From NCBI GenBank assembly GCA_027533185.1, contig JAPZTS010000023.1:62001-126000 (forward strand): DNA of 64,000 nucleotides. The letters are read 5' to 3'. The notes under the pieces were generated by a model, which did not search any database, was not told the DNA's origin, and worked only from the letters and a program-made list of their open reading frames with translations. Made by a program: the position numbers and the translations under genes. Numbering within the stretch: position 1 is the first letter of the stretch; each line of letters starts with the position of its first letter. Below, in pieces: positions 1 to 10,730 of the stretch. Origin of the DNA: Leptospira sp. Its GTDB lineage: Bacteria > Spirochaetota > Leptospiria > Leptospirales > Leptospiraceae.

Positions 1-170
1 TCCCCAATGCGATGTTCCGCGTGGAACTGGAAAACGGGCATAAGGTTTTAGCGCACATTTCAGGAAAAATGAGAATGCACTACATCAGGATTTTGCCTGG
101 TGATAAGGTAACTGTGGAACTGTCTCCTTACGATTTAACCAAAGGTCGAATCACTTACAGAAAGAAATAG
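1..170 (+). CDS. infA: Translation initiation factor IF-1 (5' truncated by window edge)
   Basis: The reading frame starting at base 3 gives about 55 residues ([20 protein letters not shown]... ending GRITYRKK), the OB-fold core and C-terminus of IF-1. IF-1 binds the ribosomal A site during initiation together with IF-2 and IF-3. The first ~15 residues lie outside the window. It sits 8 bp before rpmJ in the usual infA-rpmJ-rpsM order of the spc/alpha ribosomal operons, which supports the call. Confidence 0.95.
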   Translation, partial: PNAMFRVELENGHKVLAHISGKMRMHYIRILPGDKVTVELSPYDLTKGRITYRKK

Positions 171-178
171 GAAGTATT

Positions 179-292
179 ATGAAAGTTAGAGCATCAGTTA
201 AAAAAATCTGTCCTGAATGCAAAGTCATTCGCAGAAAAGGTGTGATCCGAGTGATCTGCACAAACCCAAAACACAAACAAAGGCAAAGATAG
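179..292 (+). CDS. rpmJ: 50S ribosomal protein L36
   Basis: A 37-residue ORF beginning [14 protein letters not shown], the standard length for L36. The zinc-ribbon ligands are all present (C11, C14, C27, H32), so this is the zinc-binding C+ form rather than a C- paralogue. It lies 8 bp after infA and 6 bp before rpsM and is certainly co-transcribed with them. Confidence 0.97.
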   Translation: MKVRASVKKICPECKVIRRKGVIRVICTNPKHKQRQR

Positions 293-298
293 ACAGTT

Positions 299-676
299 AT
301 GGCACGTATCGCGGGTGTTGATTTACCATCAAACAAAAGAATCGTAATTGGACTTACCTACATCTTCGGAATCGGTAAGACATCTTCTCAAAACATTTTG
401 AAGAAAGCAGGTATCGAAGAGTCCATCCGAGTGAAAGATCTCACAGATGAACACGAGGCGGCGATCCGTCGAGTCATTGAAGAAGGTTACCAAGTAGAAG
501 GAGATCTTCGTTCAGAAGTAAATCTTAATATCAAACGACTTATGGATGTCGGCTGTTACCGTGGTCTTCGTCATAGAAGAGGTCTTCCTGTCAACGGACA
601 ACGAACACGCACCAATGCGAGAACTCGTAAGGGTGTGAAGAAGACAGTTGCCAATAAGAAAAAGGTAACTAAGTAG
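299..676 (+). CDS. rpsM: 30S ribosomal protein S13
   Basis: 125 residues starting [22 protein letters not shown], the canonical S13 N-terminus. The helix-two-turn-helix core and the basic tail ([25 protein letters not shown] then a lysine-rich end) are intact. S13 sits in the head of the small subunit and contacts P-site tRNA. The gene begins 6 bp after rpmJ and ends 11 bp before rpsK. Confidence 0.98.
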   Translation: MARIAGVDLPSNKRIVIGLTYIFGIGKTSSQNILKKAGIEESIRVKDLTDEHEAAIRRVIEEGYQVEGDLRSEVNLNIKRLMDVGCYRGLRHRRGLPVNGQRTRTNARTRKGVKKTVANKKKVTK

Positions 677-687
677 AGGAATCATTC

Positions 688-1101
688 ATGGCTGAAAAAG
701 ACGCTAAAAATAAAAAAGAAACCAAAAAGGTTAAGAAGAAAGAGAAAAAGAACGTTCCTAGGGGAAAGGTCTATATCCAAGCTTCTTTTAATAATACAAT
801 CGTTTCCATCACAGATATGACGGGGAATGTTCTTTCCTGGTCCTCTTCCGGTATGATGGGCTTTCGTGGATCAAAAAAGTCAACTCCCTACGCGGCACAA
901 ATTGCTGCGACGAATGCTGCAGAGAAAGCGATTGAAGCTGCTGGTCTCTCTGAGGTTGATGTTATGGTTTCCGGGCCTGGAATAGGTAGGGAGTCGGCAA
1001 TACGTTCCCTCACAACAAAGGGTTTACTGATTAAATTAATAAAGGATGTAACTCCGCTTCCGCATAACGGATGTCGTCCTCGTAAGAGAAGAAGGGTTTA
1101 G
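688..1101 (+). CDS. rpsK: 30S ribosomal protein S11
   Basis: 137 residues. The core from about residue 24 ([20 protein letters not shown]) to the C-terminal [10 protein letters not shown] is typical S11, which lies on the platform of the 30S subunit and binds 16S rRNA. The first ~23 residues are an extra lysine-rich stretch ([15 protein letters not shown]), slightly longer than in most bacteria. A plausible ribosome-binding site (AGAGGAAT) precedes the ATG. Confidence 0.98.
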   Translation: MAEKDAKNKKETKKVKKKEKKNVPRGKVYIQASFNNTIVSITDMTGNVLSWSSSGMMGFRGSKKSTPYAAQIAATNAAEKAIEAAGLSEVDVMVSGPGIGRESAIRSLTTKGLLIKLIKDVTPLPHNGCRPRKRRRV

Positions 1102-1106
1102 TTTTT

Positions 1107-1739
1107 ATGGCACGATATAGAGGTCCCGTTGTTAAATTGATGAGACGAGAGGGCTTGAACCTCTTTCTCAAAAATAGTCATACTCTCCATAAGGAGAAGT
1201 CATCTCTTGAAAAAAGAAAATACCCGCCAGGTCTTCCACCTAAGAAAAAAGGAAAGGTCACGGAATACGGTGCACAGTTAAGAGAAAAACAAAAAGTAAA
1301 GAGGGCTTACGGAGTTCTTGAAAAACAGTTCCGAAGATACTTTGAGGAAGCAACCCACACTCCTGGGATTCCTGGCGAAAACCTTCTTCAGTTTTTGGAA
1401 AGACGTTTGGATAATGTTCTCTACCGCATGGGTTTTGCTGTAACACGTAGGCAGGCGAGAAATTTCGTGGCCCACAGACATATTTTGGTAAACGGACACC
1501 GTGTTGATATTTGCTCTTACCGAGTAAGTGTTGGTGATAAGATCCAGATACGTGACAAGTTTCAGAAGTCTGTTTTTATCGAGGAGAATATCAAACTTGC
1601 ACAGGCAATCAATAGGACTGCTTCTTGGGTGAGTGTAGATTATACGAATTTTTCGGGAGAAGTAACTTCACTTCCGACAAGAGAGCATATTGATATTCCT
1701 GTAAAAGAACAGGTAATCGTAGAGTTGTACTCGAAGTAA
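1107..1739 (+). CDS. rpsD: 30S ribosomal protein S4
   Basis: 210 residues, close to the usual 200-209. The N-terminal region has the basic S4 fold and residues ~95-160 form the S4 RNA-binding domain (LERRLDNVLYRMGFAVTRRQ... HRHILVNGHRV). S4 nucleates 30S assembly and often represses alpha-operon translation. Only 5 bp separate it from rpsK. The N-terminal zinc-binding cysteines found in some S4 proteins are absent, so this is the C- type. Confidence 0.97.
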   Translation: MARYRGPVVKLMRREGLNLFLKNSHTLHKEKSSLEKRKYPPGLPPKKKGKVTEYGAQLREKQKVKRAYGVLEKQFRRYFEEATHTPGIPGENLLQFLERRLDNVLYRMGFAVTRRQARNFVAHRHILVNGHRVDICSYRVSVGDKIQIRDKFQKSVFIEENIKLAQAINRTASWVSVDYTNFSGEVTSLPTREHIDIPVKEQVIVELYSK

Positions 1740-1760
1740 ACTAGAGGGAAGGATACGACA

Positions 1761-2738
1761 TTGTCTTCAAAGAATTTATTAAAAGGTTTTAAAAGACCAA
1801 AAAAAATCGAATTCACTACAGATGTGAATACACCTAACTATGGTAAATTTGTTGCAGAGCCATTTGAACGTGGTATAGGCACTACTGTAGGTAACTCTCT
1901 TCGACGGACATTGATGTCGTCCATCGAGGGTGCTGCGATTTCGGCAATCCGCATTGAGGGAGTGTCTCACGAATTTGCTTACATTGAAGGTGTGGCAGAA
2001 GATGTAACCCGCATCATCCTCAATCTAAAACAAGTTCGTATTAAATACGAACCTGAAGATAAAGAGGCGAGTAAAGTGATCCACCTAGAATTGAAAGGTG
2101 CTGGATACTTCCGAGCGGCAGACCTCGCAGTAGATTCTTCGATCGAAATTATGAATCCAGATTTGCATATTGCGACTCTAAACGAAGACGCAAATGTAAT
2201 TCTAGACCTGGAAATCCAGAGAGGTCGTGGGTATGTTCCTGCAGAGGATAAGAAGAAAGATATCGAAGTTCTTGGTACGATTCCAATCGACTCAATCTTT
2301 TCTCCGATCCAGAAAGTCCTTTTTGAAGTAACAGAGACTCGCGTTGCTCAAAGATCTGATTTTGAGAAATTAACAATGGAAGTTTGGACCGATGGTTCCA
2401 TATCTCCAGAAGATGCGGTAGCTCAGGCAGCTAAGATTCTGAAAGACCATCTAACTGTTTTTATCAACTTCGAAGAAGAAATCGAGGAAGAAGAGGAAGA
2501 GTTGGATGAGGCAGACGAAAGGCTGAAGGCTGCTCTATCTAAACATGTAGAAGAACTTGAGTTATCTGTTCGATCTACAAACGTTCTAAGAAGTTTAGAA
2601 ATAGATTTTATTGGTGAACTAGTTAAACGTTCTGAAGACGAAATGACCAAATCAAAACATTTTAGCGAACAGAGTTTAGGCGAGCTAAAGGCTAAATTAT
2701 CTTCGCTAGGTCTATCATTTGGGATGAGAGATTTTTAA
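1761..2738 (+). CDS. rpoA: DNA-directed RNA polymerase subunit alpha
   Basis: 325 residues from a TTG start preceded by a strong AGGGAAGGA ribosome-binding site. The N-terminal dimerisation domain carries the signature [17 protein letters not shown] (about residues 36-52). The C-terminal domain ([22 protein letters not shown]... [10 protein letters not shown]) is the UP-element and activator contact module. The linker between them is unusually acidic (about ten glutamates near residues 237-255). Place and order in the operon (rpsD-rpoA-rplQ) are standard. Confidence 0.97.
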   Translation: MSSKNLLKGFKRPKKIEFTTDVNTPNYGKFVAEPFERGIGTTVGNSLRRTLMSSIEGAAISAIRIEGVSHEFAYIEGVAEDVTRIILNLKQVRIKYEPEDKEASKVIHLELKGAGYFRAADLAVDSSIEIMNPDLHIATLNEDANVILDLEIQRGRGYVPAEDKKKDIEVLGTIPIDSIFSPIQKVLFEVTETRVAQRSDFEKLTMEVWTDGSISPEDAVAQAAKILKDHLTVFINFEEEIEEEEEELDEADERLKAALSKHVEELELSVRSTNVLRSLEIDFIGELVKRSEDEMTKSKHFSEQSLGELKAKLSSLGLSFGMRDF

Positions 2739-2739
2739 G

Positions 2740-3252
2740 ATGAACAAAAGAAATAAAGTAAAACAATTAAATCGGTCAGCTGACCATAGAAAATCCATGA
2801 TTCAGAACATGGTGATTTCACTCATTCGACACGAGCGCATTGAATCGTCTGTAGCGAAGCTGAAGGTGGCTCGGTCTTTCGTTGAAAAAGTGATCACAAG
2901 AGCGAAGAAGAATTTAGATTCCAACCTCTCTGGCTTAGATGACAAAAAGAAACAAGAGACTATCCTTCACAATACCAAGTTTCTCTATAGTTATTTGGGA
3001 GACCAGGAAATCGTTAACAAACTCCTCTCAGATCTTTCTAGAAGATATGCTGAGAGAGTGGGTGGTTACACAAGAATCATTCGATTGGTAAATAGACAGT
3101 CGGACAATACGGAAATGGGTATCCTAGAACTAGTAGACCGTAAAACGCAAGATGAGCTAAAAGCGGAAGTTAAATCTAAAAGAGAAGCTGCTAAGCCAAA
3201 GAAAGAAGAAAAACCTAAAAAAGCTAAAAAGGAAAAATCTACTACGAAGTAG
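2740..3252 (+). CDS. rplQ: 50S ribosomal protein L17
   Basis: 170 residues. The first ~120 are the conserved L17 fold ([20 protein letters not shown]..., then [14 protein letters not shown]). The remaining ~50 residues are a lysine/glutamate-rich tail ([15 protein letters not shown]), making the protein longer than the typical 115-130 residues. The gene starts one base after the rpoA stop and is the last gene of the operon, followed by a terminator. Confidence 0.97.
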   Translation: MNKRNKVKQLNRSADHRKSMIQNMVISLIRHERIESSVAKLKVARSFVEKVITRAKKNLDSNLSGLDDKKKQETILHNTKFLYSYLGDQEIVNKLLSDLSRRYAERVGGYTRIIRLVNRQSDNTEMGILELVDRKTQDELKAEVKSKREAAKPKKEEKPKKAKKEKSTTK

Positions 3253-3283
3253 AACACCATCCTTTAATACATGTTTTGGTGAG

Positions 3284-3317
3284 AGCCTACGAATGAGAAA
3301 TCTTCGTGGGCTTTTTT
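3284..3317 (+). terminator. Rho-independent terminator of the alpha operon
   Basis: A 10-bp stem, AGCCTACGAA (3284-3293) pairing with TTCGTGGGCT (3303-3312) with one G-T wobble, is followed at once by a run of T. It lies 31 bp after the rplQ stop, where the ribosomal operon should end. Confidence 0.88.
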
Positions 3318-3441
3318 GTTCATGATTTAGTTGATTCTTCGAATCCCAAGATCATTACTATTCTCTTTAACTCTACCAAAACTTTACTATCCATTCCAGG
3401 AAGTGCCTGGTTAAATTCCTTTTAACCGACGTCTTTTATTC

Positions 3442-5460
3442 CTAAATCCGAGCTAGTTGCAGCTGCAGTTGTTCCGCAATCCCGTCAAAGTCCTCATTTT
3501 GTATCACTGATTTGTATGCAGAACATACTATCGGATGCCTTTTTTCATCTAATTTGATCAGATTGGGAAGCACTTTTAATCCATAGAAACCATTTGTAAT
3601 CTTCTCTGGTCTAGTTCCATAGGCGAGATCGTACCCATATTTTCTATCCCGGGTATCAGATCCAAAACAAGCTAACATAAAGTCTGTCATTCCAGAAAGG
3701 CCGTTGAATGTAGTTGGGTCTCCCCCTAAAAGAACTCCAATCGAGACCATCTCATTGAAGAAACGGTTGCTGAGATGAAATAGGGTATTGTCTACATTTC
3801 CTCCTAACTCCCGTTTGAAATATCCTTCAACTAGACCCATCGCTAAGGCATAAACTGTTTTTAATGCGCCACCTAACTGTACTCCTTTGGTGTCTCTTGA
3901 GTTGATAGCGGACCTAGTAAAGATGTAATTATTTTTTAATAGATCTTGGATTTTTGGTATCAGGCTGTCTTCAAAGGAAGATATCTCGAAGCCAGAAATT
4001 TTTCTTTCCATGATTTGATCTGGATAACAAGCACCAGATACAACAGCTAATCTTTCTCTTTCTATACCAATCAGTTCATGTAAATCCTCTAAAATTAGTC
4101 CTTTTTTGGAACCAGTAAAGCCTTTGATTACATTGATAATGGGCGATTTATTATCCCGCAGATATTGTTTTATCTTTGGATACACTGTATCAAAATCCCA
4201 AGGATTTGTTCCTTGGATAAATACCGTAGCAGCCCTTAATATTTCTGGATCATCAGAAAAATTAATGTTTGGTGGAAGCTTGTAAATCGGATAATGAACG
4301 ACGTCTCTTTTTTCTTCATTGCATTGCTTTACAATATCAGAATCTGGATCATAAATCGTAACTTGAACATTTTTATTTGCTAAAACGCAAGCAAATGCCA
4401 CAGACATATTCGAAGATCCTACTATGACAACGGATTCGTCTGGGGTTTTCGGCAGTGAAATTAGTTGGTTCGCTTCTCGTACGTCACCCTTGTATAAATT
4501 TCGGTAAGTTCCATGTTTGTGTTTGTTTAGATTGCTTCCGATGAGAAGTGCAAGGTTATCTATAATAAACTGTTTTTTATCACCAGTGCCGGGAAAGGAT
4601 ACTTGTTCTATGTGCGAAGGAAACATTTCCATTTCCCGTTTTGAAAGTTCTCCGACTAGTACGGGTTTTCCAATAACTAGTTTTCCAACGGCCTGATTGA
4701 AAAGGAGCCCTTCGATTGGTAGAATTTTTTCTGTTCCCTCTAGTGAGATGGGTAGGATAACCTTATTAGCTACATAATGGTACACTGTGTCCACGAACGG
4801 CATAAGCCGGCCATCCCTCGATCTAGTTCCCTCTGGGAATATGGAAATGATCTTTCCTTCTTGTTGGAGCTTTTGCGAATTACGGAATGCCCTCATATTG
4901 ATTTTTGTCATCACGTCTGAGAGAGATGGATTATCCGCCATATCTTTTTTAGAACAAACAAGAAGAGTCCCAAACATATAGAGTCCTAGCCTTGTAAAGT
5001 CAGGTTCGAATGCGAGTCTCCCAGCTATAAATACAAGAGATTCCGCTATTTTGCGACCTTCTGGACCGGCATTGTAAAGAAGTGTAAAGATAGCAGGTGC
5101 ATCCAAGTGGCTGAGGTGGTTGGAAATTAAAGTTACTGGGTACTTACCGATAACTCCATCTAAAAGTTTGAGATTCTCAACACCCTCCACCTTGAATTTT
5201 TTCATAATGGGATCGAGGAACTTGAGCATGAAGTCACGAGGTTCTTTGCGGATCTCGGTATAAACACCAATTTCTTCTAATCTTTCCGGCTCCTGGAATA
5301 TCTCCATCACTTTGGGCTTCGGAGTACCTTGGGATAGGACAAGAAATTCTTCTAAAATCGCCTTGGCTCCTTCAGGAGTTAGGCCAGATTTAATAAATAG
5401 ATGGATGTTTTCAAAAAATTCTTTGTGCCAACGACCAAGAGTGGCTTCTTTTTCTGTCAT
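3442..5460 (-). CDS. Fused glycerolipid acyltransferase (PlsC-like) and glycerol-3-phosphate dehydrogenase (GpsA-like)
   Basis: 672 residues in two parts. Residues ~80-310 are a lysophosphatidate/glycerol-phosphate acyltransferase with the HX4D motif (H115, D120) and the FPEGTRS box (208-214). Residues ~343-672 match NAD-dependent glycerol-3-phosphate dehydrogenase, with the lysines of VIKGF (K446) and ALKTVYALAMG (K534) and a GLSGMTD... TRDRKYG block. The dinucleotide-binding loop is GSSNMS (348-353) where GpsA normally has GxGxxG. The fusion would join making glycerol-3-phosphate to acylating it at the membrane. Domain assignment is firm; activity of the second half is uncertain because of the altered loop. 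Confidence 0.85.
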   Translation of the reverse strand: MTEKEATLGRWHKEFFENIHLFIKSGLTPEGAKAILEEFLVLSQGTPKPKVMEIFQEPERLEEIGVYTEIRKEPRDFMLKFLDPIMKKFKVEGVENLKLLDGVIGKYPVTLISNHLSHLDAPAIFTLLYNAGPEGRKIAESLVFIAGRLAFEPDFTRLGLYMFGTLLVCSKKDMADNPSLSDVMTKINMRAFRNSQKLQQEGKIISIFPEGTRSRDGRLMPFVDTVYHYVANKVILPISLEGTEKILPIEGLLFNQAVGKLVIGKPVLVGELSKREMEMFPSHIEQVSFPGTGDKKQFIIDNLALLIGSNLNKHKHGTYRNLYKGDVREANQLISLPKTPDESVVIVGSSNMSVAFACVLANKNVQVTIYDPDSDIVKQCNEEKRDVVHYPIYKLPPNINFSDDPEILRAATVFIQGTNPWDFDTVYPKIKQYLRDNKSPIINVIKGFTGSKKGLILEDLHELIGIERERLAVVSGACYPDQIMERKISGFEISSFEDSLIPKIQDLLKNNYIFTRSAINSRDTKGVQLGGALKTVYALAMGLVEGYFKRELGGNVDNTLFHLSNRFFNEMVSIGVLLGGDPTTFNGLSGMTDFMLACFGSDTRDRKYGYDLAYGTRPEKITNGFYGLKVLPNLIKLDEKRHPIVCSAYKSVIQNEDFDGIAEQLQLQLARI

Positions 5461-5579
5461 GTATGCCTCTAGACCGACATTAAGCTAATGAATTCCTTCT
5501 ATTTGTCTATTCGATTTTTACAATTGATTGCCTAAATCGTTCATTTCTCTAAGCTGACTTCCTGGGGAACGAAAGCGGT

Positions 5580-7887
<2,308 letters not shown>

Positions 7888-7925
7888 AAAAAAGAGAGAC
7901 TCGAAGCAATTTTTTAGAGTATTTG

Positions 7926-7953
7926 TTGACCAGAGAAGGCGGTTGGATACTCT
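7926..7953 (+). promoter_or_regulatory. Putative promoter of the tRNA-Lys/tRNA-Glu pair
   Basis: TTGACC (7926-7931), a 16-base spacer and TACTCT (7948-7953) sit just upstream of tRNA-Lys; start of transcription would fall about 6 bases before the mature tRNA. The tRNA-Leu gene at 39731 has the same layout (TTGACG, 16 bases, TACCCT, then GGCA). Confidence 0.55.
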
Positions 7954-7965
7954 TGGCAAAGAGCA

Positions 7966-8041
<76 letters not shown>

Positions 8042-8066
8042 TCACGACAATCGTGTGAGACAACTT

Positions 8067-8138
8067 GGTGCCATCGTCTAGTGGTTAGGACACAAGGTTT
8101 TCATCCTTGCAACCGGGGTTCAATTCCCCGTGGCACTA
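8067..8138 (+). tRNA. tRNA-Glu (anticodon TTC)
   Basis: 72-base cloverleaf with acceptor stem GGTGCCA/TGGCACT (first pair a G-T wobble), anticodon arm CAAGG-TTTTCAT-CCTTG giving TTC, and T arm CGGGG-TTCAATT-CCCCG. The next three bases are CCA (8139-8141), so the 3' end may be encoded. The 3' half overlaps, on the opposite strand, the last 38 bp of the DUF2400 gene. Confidence 0.96.
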
Positions 8139-9003
8139 CCAAACATACATCCTTCAGCCTGCATTTGCTACAAATTTCCTGAACGTATTTTCCTTTGCAC
8201 CTTTCGACTATTCCTACTCGTGTTAGATGGAAGTCATACTCCAATGGGTCATCCGGTGATATGATTTTAAAAAACTCAGTAAGTGCAATTGAATCTTTGA
8301 TTCCAAAAGATTTTACATTTGAAATTCCTAATACACGAGAAATTTTTTGTATGTGCACATCTGCAGGGTATGGAATTTGATTTGGTTTGATTTTTTTATA
8401 TAGGCCAAAGTCGGGATAGTTATCTCGAACCATCCAACGGAGAAATAAACAAATTCTTTTTTTAGGTGATTGGGATTCTTTTTTCCCTATAAAAAATTGC
8501 AAACCATAGCTGAGTTTTTTTGAATCCGACATCTCCAATAATTTATTGGTAAAATGATCTTGGAATCTTCGAATTCCTTCCATTGGAATGAATCGGGATT
8601 CTGGATCTAAAAAGTATTTTTCTAATACAGTGCCAGTAGCATGTGATTTCAAAAAGTTCTGAACTGTTTTTAAAATGATTTTAATATCCTGTTTTGTTTG
8701 AAACCGGTAGTAGGGAGGATCAGCTAATAACGATTTAAACCGTTTTCCGTTTGACTCGATTTCTATGGAGGGTGAGTTCCCCAAAGGTCCAATAAGGCAA
8801 TCCAAAAAAGATTGAATGCTCCTGACATTCCCGTAAGCAAAAAAAGAAGCAAAAAAGCCAACAATTTCAATATCCCTCGGGTTTTTGAAGCGATACGGAA
8901 AGACGATAGGGTCCGAATCGAGAATGGTTTCATTGTCGTAAGCCGTCTTAAGAGATTCAAGAGATGTCTTTAAGGATTGGAATTTACTTCGTTTGGAGTG
9001 CAA
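8101..9003 (-). CDS. DUF2400 / TIGR02757 family protein
   Basis: 300 residues of a conserved bacterial family of unknown function that resembles helix-hairpin-helix DNA glycosylases. Family features seen are IVGFFASFFAYGNVRSI (about 48-64) and a cysteine cluster C269-x8-C278-x2-C281-x5-C287, like the [4Fe-4S] loop of endonuclease III. The last ~12 residues (VPRGIEPRLQG) are read from the antisense strand of tRNA-Glu, where the stop codon also lies. Its start overlaps the end of the HMG-CoA lyase gene by 20 bp, so the two form an operon. A DNA repair role is only inference. Confidence 0.85.
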   Translation of the reverse strand: MHSKRSKFQSLKTSLESLKTAYDNETILDSDPIVFPYRFKNPRDIEIVGFFASFFAYGNVRSIQSFLDCLIGPLGNSPSIEIESNGKRFKSLLADPPYYRFQTKQDIKIILKTVQNFLKSHATGTVLEKYFLDPESRFIPMEGIRRFQDHFTNKLLEMSDSKKLSYGLQFFIGKKESQSPKKRICLFLRWMVRDNYPDFGLYKKIKPNQIPYPADVHIQKISRVLGISNVKSFGIKDSIALTEFFKIISPDDPLEYDFHLTRVGIVERCKGKYVQEICSKCRLKDVCLVVPRGIEPRLQG

Positions 9004-9880
9004 GGTAGGTTCTAGAGCTTAATTTTCTTTCTATACGATTTTCTATAAATTCAGAAGCTTCTATGATTTTAGATAAGTTGATACCAGTTTCGTAGCCTTC
9101 ATTTTCGAGAAAGTACAAAAGGTCTTCCGTAGAGAGATTTCCGGCTGCTCCTTTTGCATACGGACATCCGCCTAGTCCGCCCGCGGAGGAATCAAAGGAG
9201 CGGATCCCCATATCTAGAGCTTGTTTTGTGTTTGCTATAGCCATGCCAAAAGTATCGTGAAAGTGGCAATTCAGTTTTTCCTTCGGTATCTCCTTTAGAA
9301 GAACATCTAACAGCTTTTCTACGTCTTTGGGAACGGCCCTACCAATCGTTTCTCCAAGTGAAATTTCATATGCTCCTTCGTCTAGGAGTCGTTTTGCGAG
9401 GAAAAGAGAACTTTCCGGTTGAATTTTACCCTCATAAGGACAAAAAATTACCGTGGAAATATAACCCCTGACTTTAATATTGAATTCCCTCGCTTTTTTG
9501 AATATAGGAACGAAGGCATTTAAAGTACCTTCCACAGTTTGGTTCATATTTTTGGCAGTAAACGATCCTGAAGTAGCTGTAAAAACAGCCACTTCTTTGT
9601 AGCCAGAGTCCAGAGCATTCAAAAATCCTTTTTCATTGGGGACAAGGCAGGAGTAGGATATACTCGTATTTTTTTGGTTTATTACTCTTTCGGAAAGTTC
9701 TTTGGCATCTGCCATTTGTGGTATTCTATCAGGTCGCACAAAAGAAGTGATTTCAATATGAGAAAGACCAGAACTCGAAAGTAGGTGAATGAATTGAATT
9801 TTGTCTTCTGTCGAGAGGATTGCTTTTTCATTTTGTAGTCCATCGCGGGGACCAACTTCCGTGATTTTCACAAAATTCAC
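8984..9880 (-). CDS. Hydroxymethylglutaryl-CoA lyase family protein
   Basis: 298 residues, a complete DRE-TIM metallolyase. GPRDGLQNE (about 10-18) holds the catalytic Arg-Asp pair, NCHFHDTFG is the metal-binding HxH, and GGLGGCPYAKGAAGN near the C-terminus contains the active-site cysteine of true HMG-CoA lyases. The reaction splits HMG-CoA into acetoacetate and acetyl-CoA (leucine degradation, ketone body formation). It is transcribed ahead of, and overlaps by 20 bp, the DUF2400 gene. No other leucine-degradation gene is nearby. Confidence 0.85.
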   Translation of the reverse strand: MNFVKITEVGPRDGLQNEKAILSTEDKIQFIHLLSSSGLSHIEITSFVRPDRIPQMADAKELSERVINQKNTSISYSCLVPNEKGFLNALDSGYKEVAVFTATSGSFTAKNMNQTVEGTLNAFVPIFKKAREFNIKVRGYISTVIFCPYEGKIQPESSLFLAKRLLDEGAYEISLGETIGRAVPKDVEKLLDVLLKEIPKEKLNCHFHDTFGMAIANTKQALDMGIRSFDSSAGGLGGCPYAKGAAGNLSTEDLLYFLENEGYETGINLSKIIEASEFIENRIERKLSSRTYLALQTK

Positions 9881-9939
9881 TTGCTGTTTCTTCCTCTCAC
9901 TTCCAATCTTTCTTTAAAAATTAAGAAATCAATGATTAA

Positions 9940-10710
9940 ATGTTAGAAGAATCTAAATTTGAAATTCAAAATCTGAAAGTAGAGGGAATGGGGCGGAGGA
10001 TTCTGAATTCAATAAATCTCTGTCTAGATGGAAATACGATTTCAGGTCTTGTTGGGAAATCTGGATCCGGTAAGTCTACGATCTTCAAATTTTGTTTTGG
10101 TCAATTGGATGAGATGCAAAGATTTCAGAGTTCTGGAAAAGTCCTTTGGAAAGGTAAAGAGCTTTCTCATTGGAAGTTGCCGAAAGTCATTCCGATCTTC
10201 CAAGATCCGTTTGGAGGTTTTTCTCCCTATGGAACCATGGAAAGCCATTTGTTTGAGCCGTTTAAAATTCGTAAGGCGGTTCTTGGTTCGAAGTTTTTTG
10301 AAACTAAGGAAGGTGAATATGAAAGAATTCATTCTTATTTAGATTTTTTTGAATTGAAGGATCATTTATTAAAGCGCAATCGAAAAGAATTAAGTGGAGG
10401 GCAATTACAAAGGTTTTCCATATTACGCGCAATTTTATGTAATCCAGAATATATTCTGTTAGATGAGCCAGTTACAGCTGTCGACGTTATCGTTCAAAAG
10501 AAAATATCGGATCTACTGCTTCGGCTGAATAACGACCAAAAGATCGGAATGTTGGTAATTAGCCATGATCTTGGTTTTTTGAAATACATTTGCGAGAGTC
10601 TATCTGTCTTGGACGAGGGAGAAATTGTCGAAGAAGGTAAAACAGATGAAGTTTACGCTGATCCAAAATCTAATCTTTTACGAGAATTGAAACAAGCGCG
10701 AATTCTTTAA
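9940..10710 (+). CDS. ABC transporter ATP-binding protein, oligopeptide/dipeptide type (orphan)
   Basis: 256 residues with Walker A (GLVGKSGSGKST), an OppF-style Q-loop region (FQDPFGGFSPYGTM), signature LSGGQLQRFS, Walker B (YILLDEPVTAVD) and the switch histidine in ISHDLGFL. The C-terminal pattern GEIVEEGKTDEVYADPKSN resembles the DppD/OppF family. No permease or binding-protein gene lies beside it, and flanking genes point the other way, so partners must be elsewhere. Substrate cannot be told. Confidence 0.8.
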   Translation: MLEESKFEIQNLKVEGMGRRILNSINLCLDGNTISGLVGKSGSGKSTIFKFCFGQLDEMQRFQSSGKVLWKGKELSHWKLPKVIPIFQDPFGGFSPYGTMESHLFEPFKIRKAVLGSKFFETKEGEYERIHSYLDFFELKDHLLKRNRKELSGGQLQRFSILRAILCNPEYILLDEPVTAVDVIVQKKISDLLLRLNNDQKIGMLVISHDLGFLKYICESLSVLDEGEIVEEGKTDEVYADPKSNLLRELKQARIL

Positions 10711-10730
10711 TTGATTTTCAGTTAAAAGAT

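Noticed and set aside
10028..10342. Frames of about 100 codons on both strands inside the ABC ATPase gene
   Set aside because: Shadows of a gene with all ABC motifs in its own frame.
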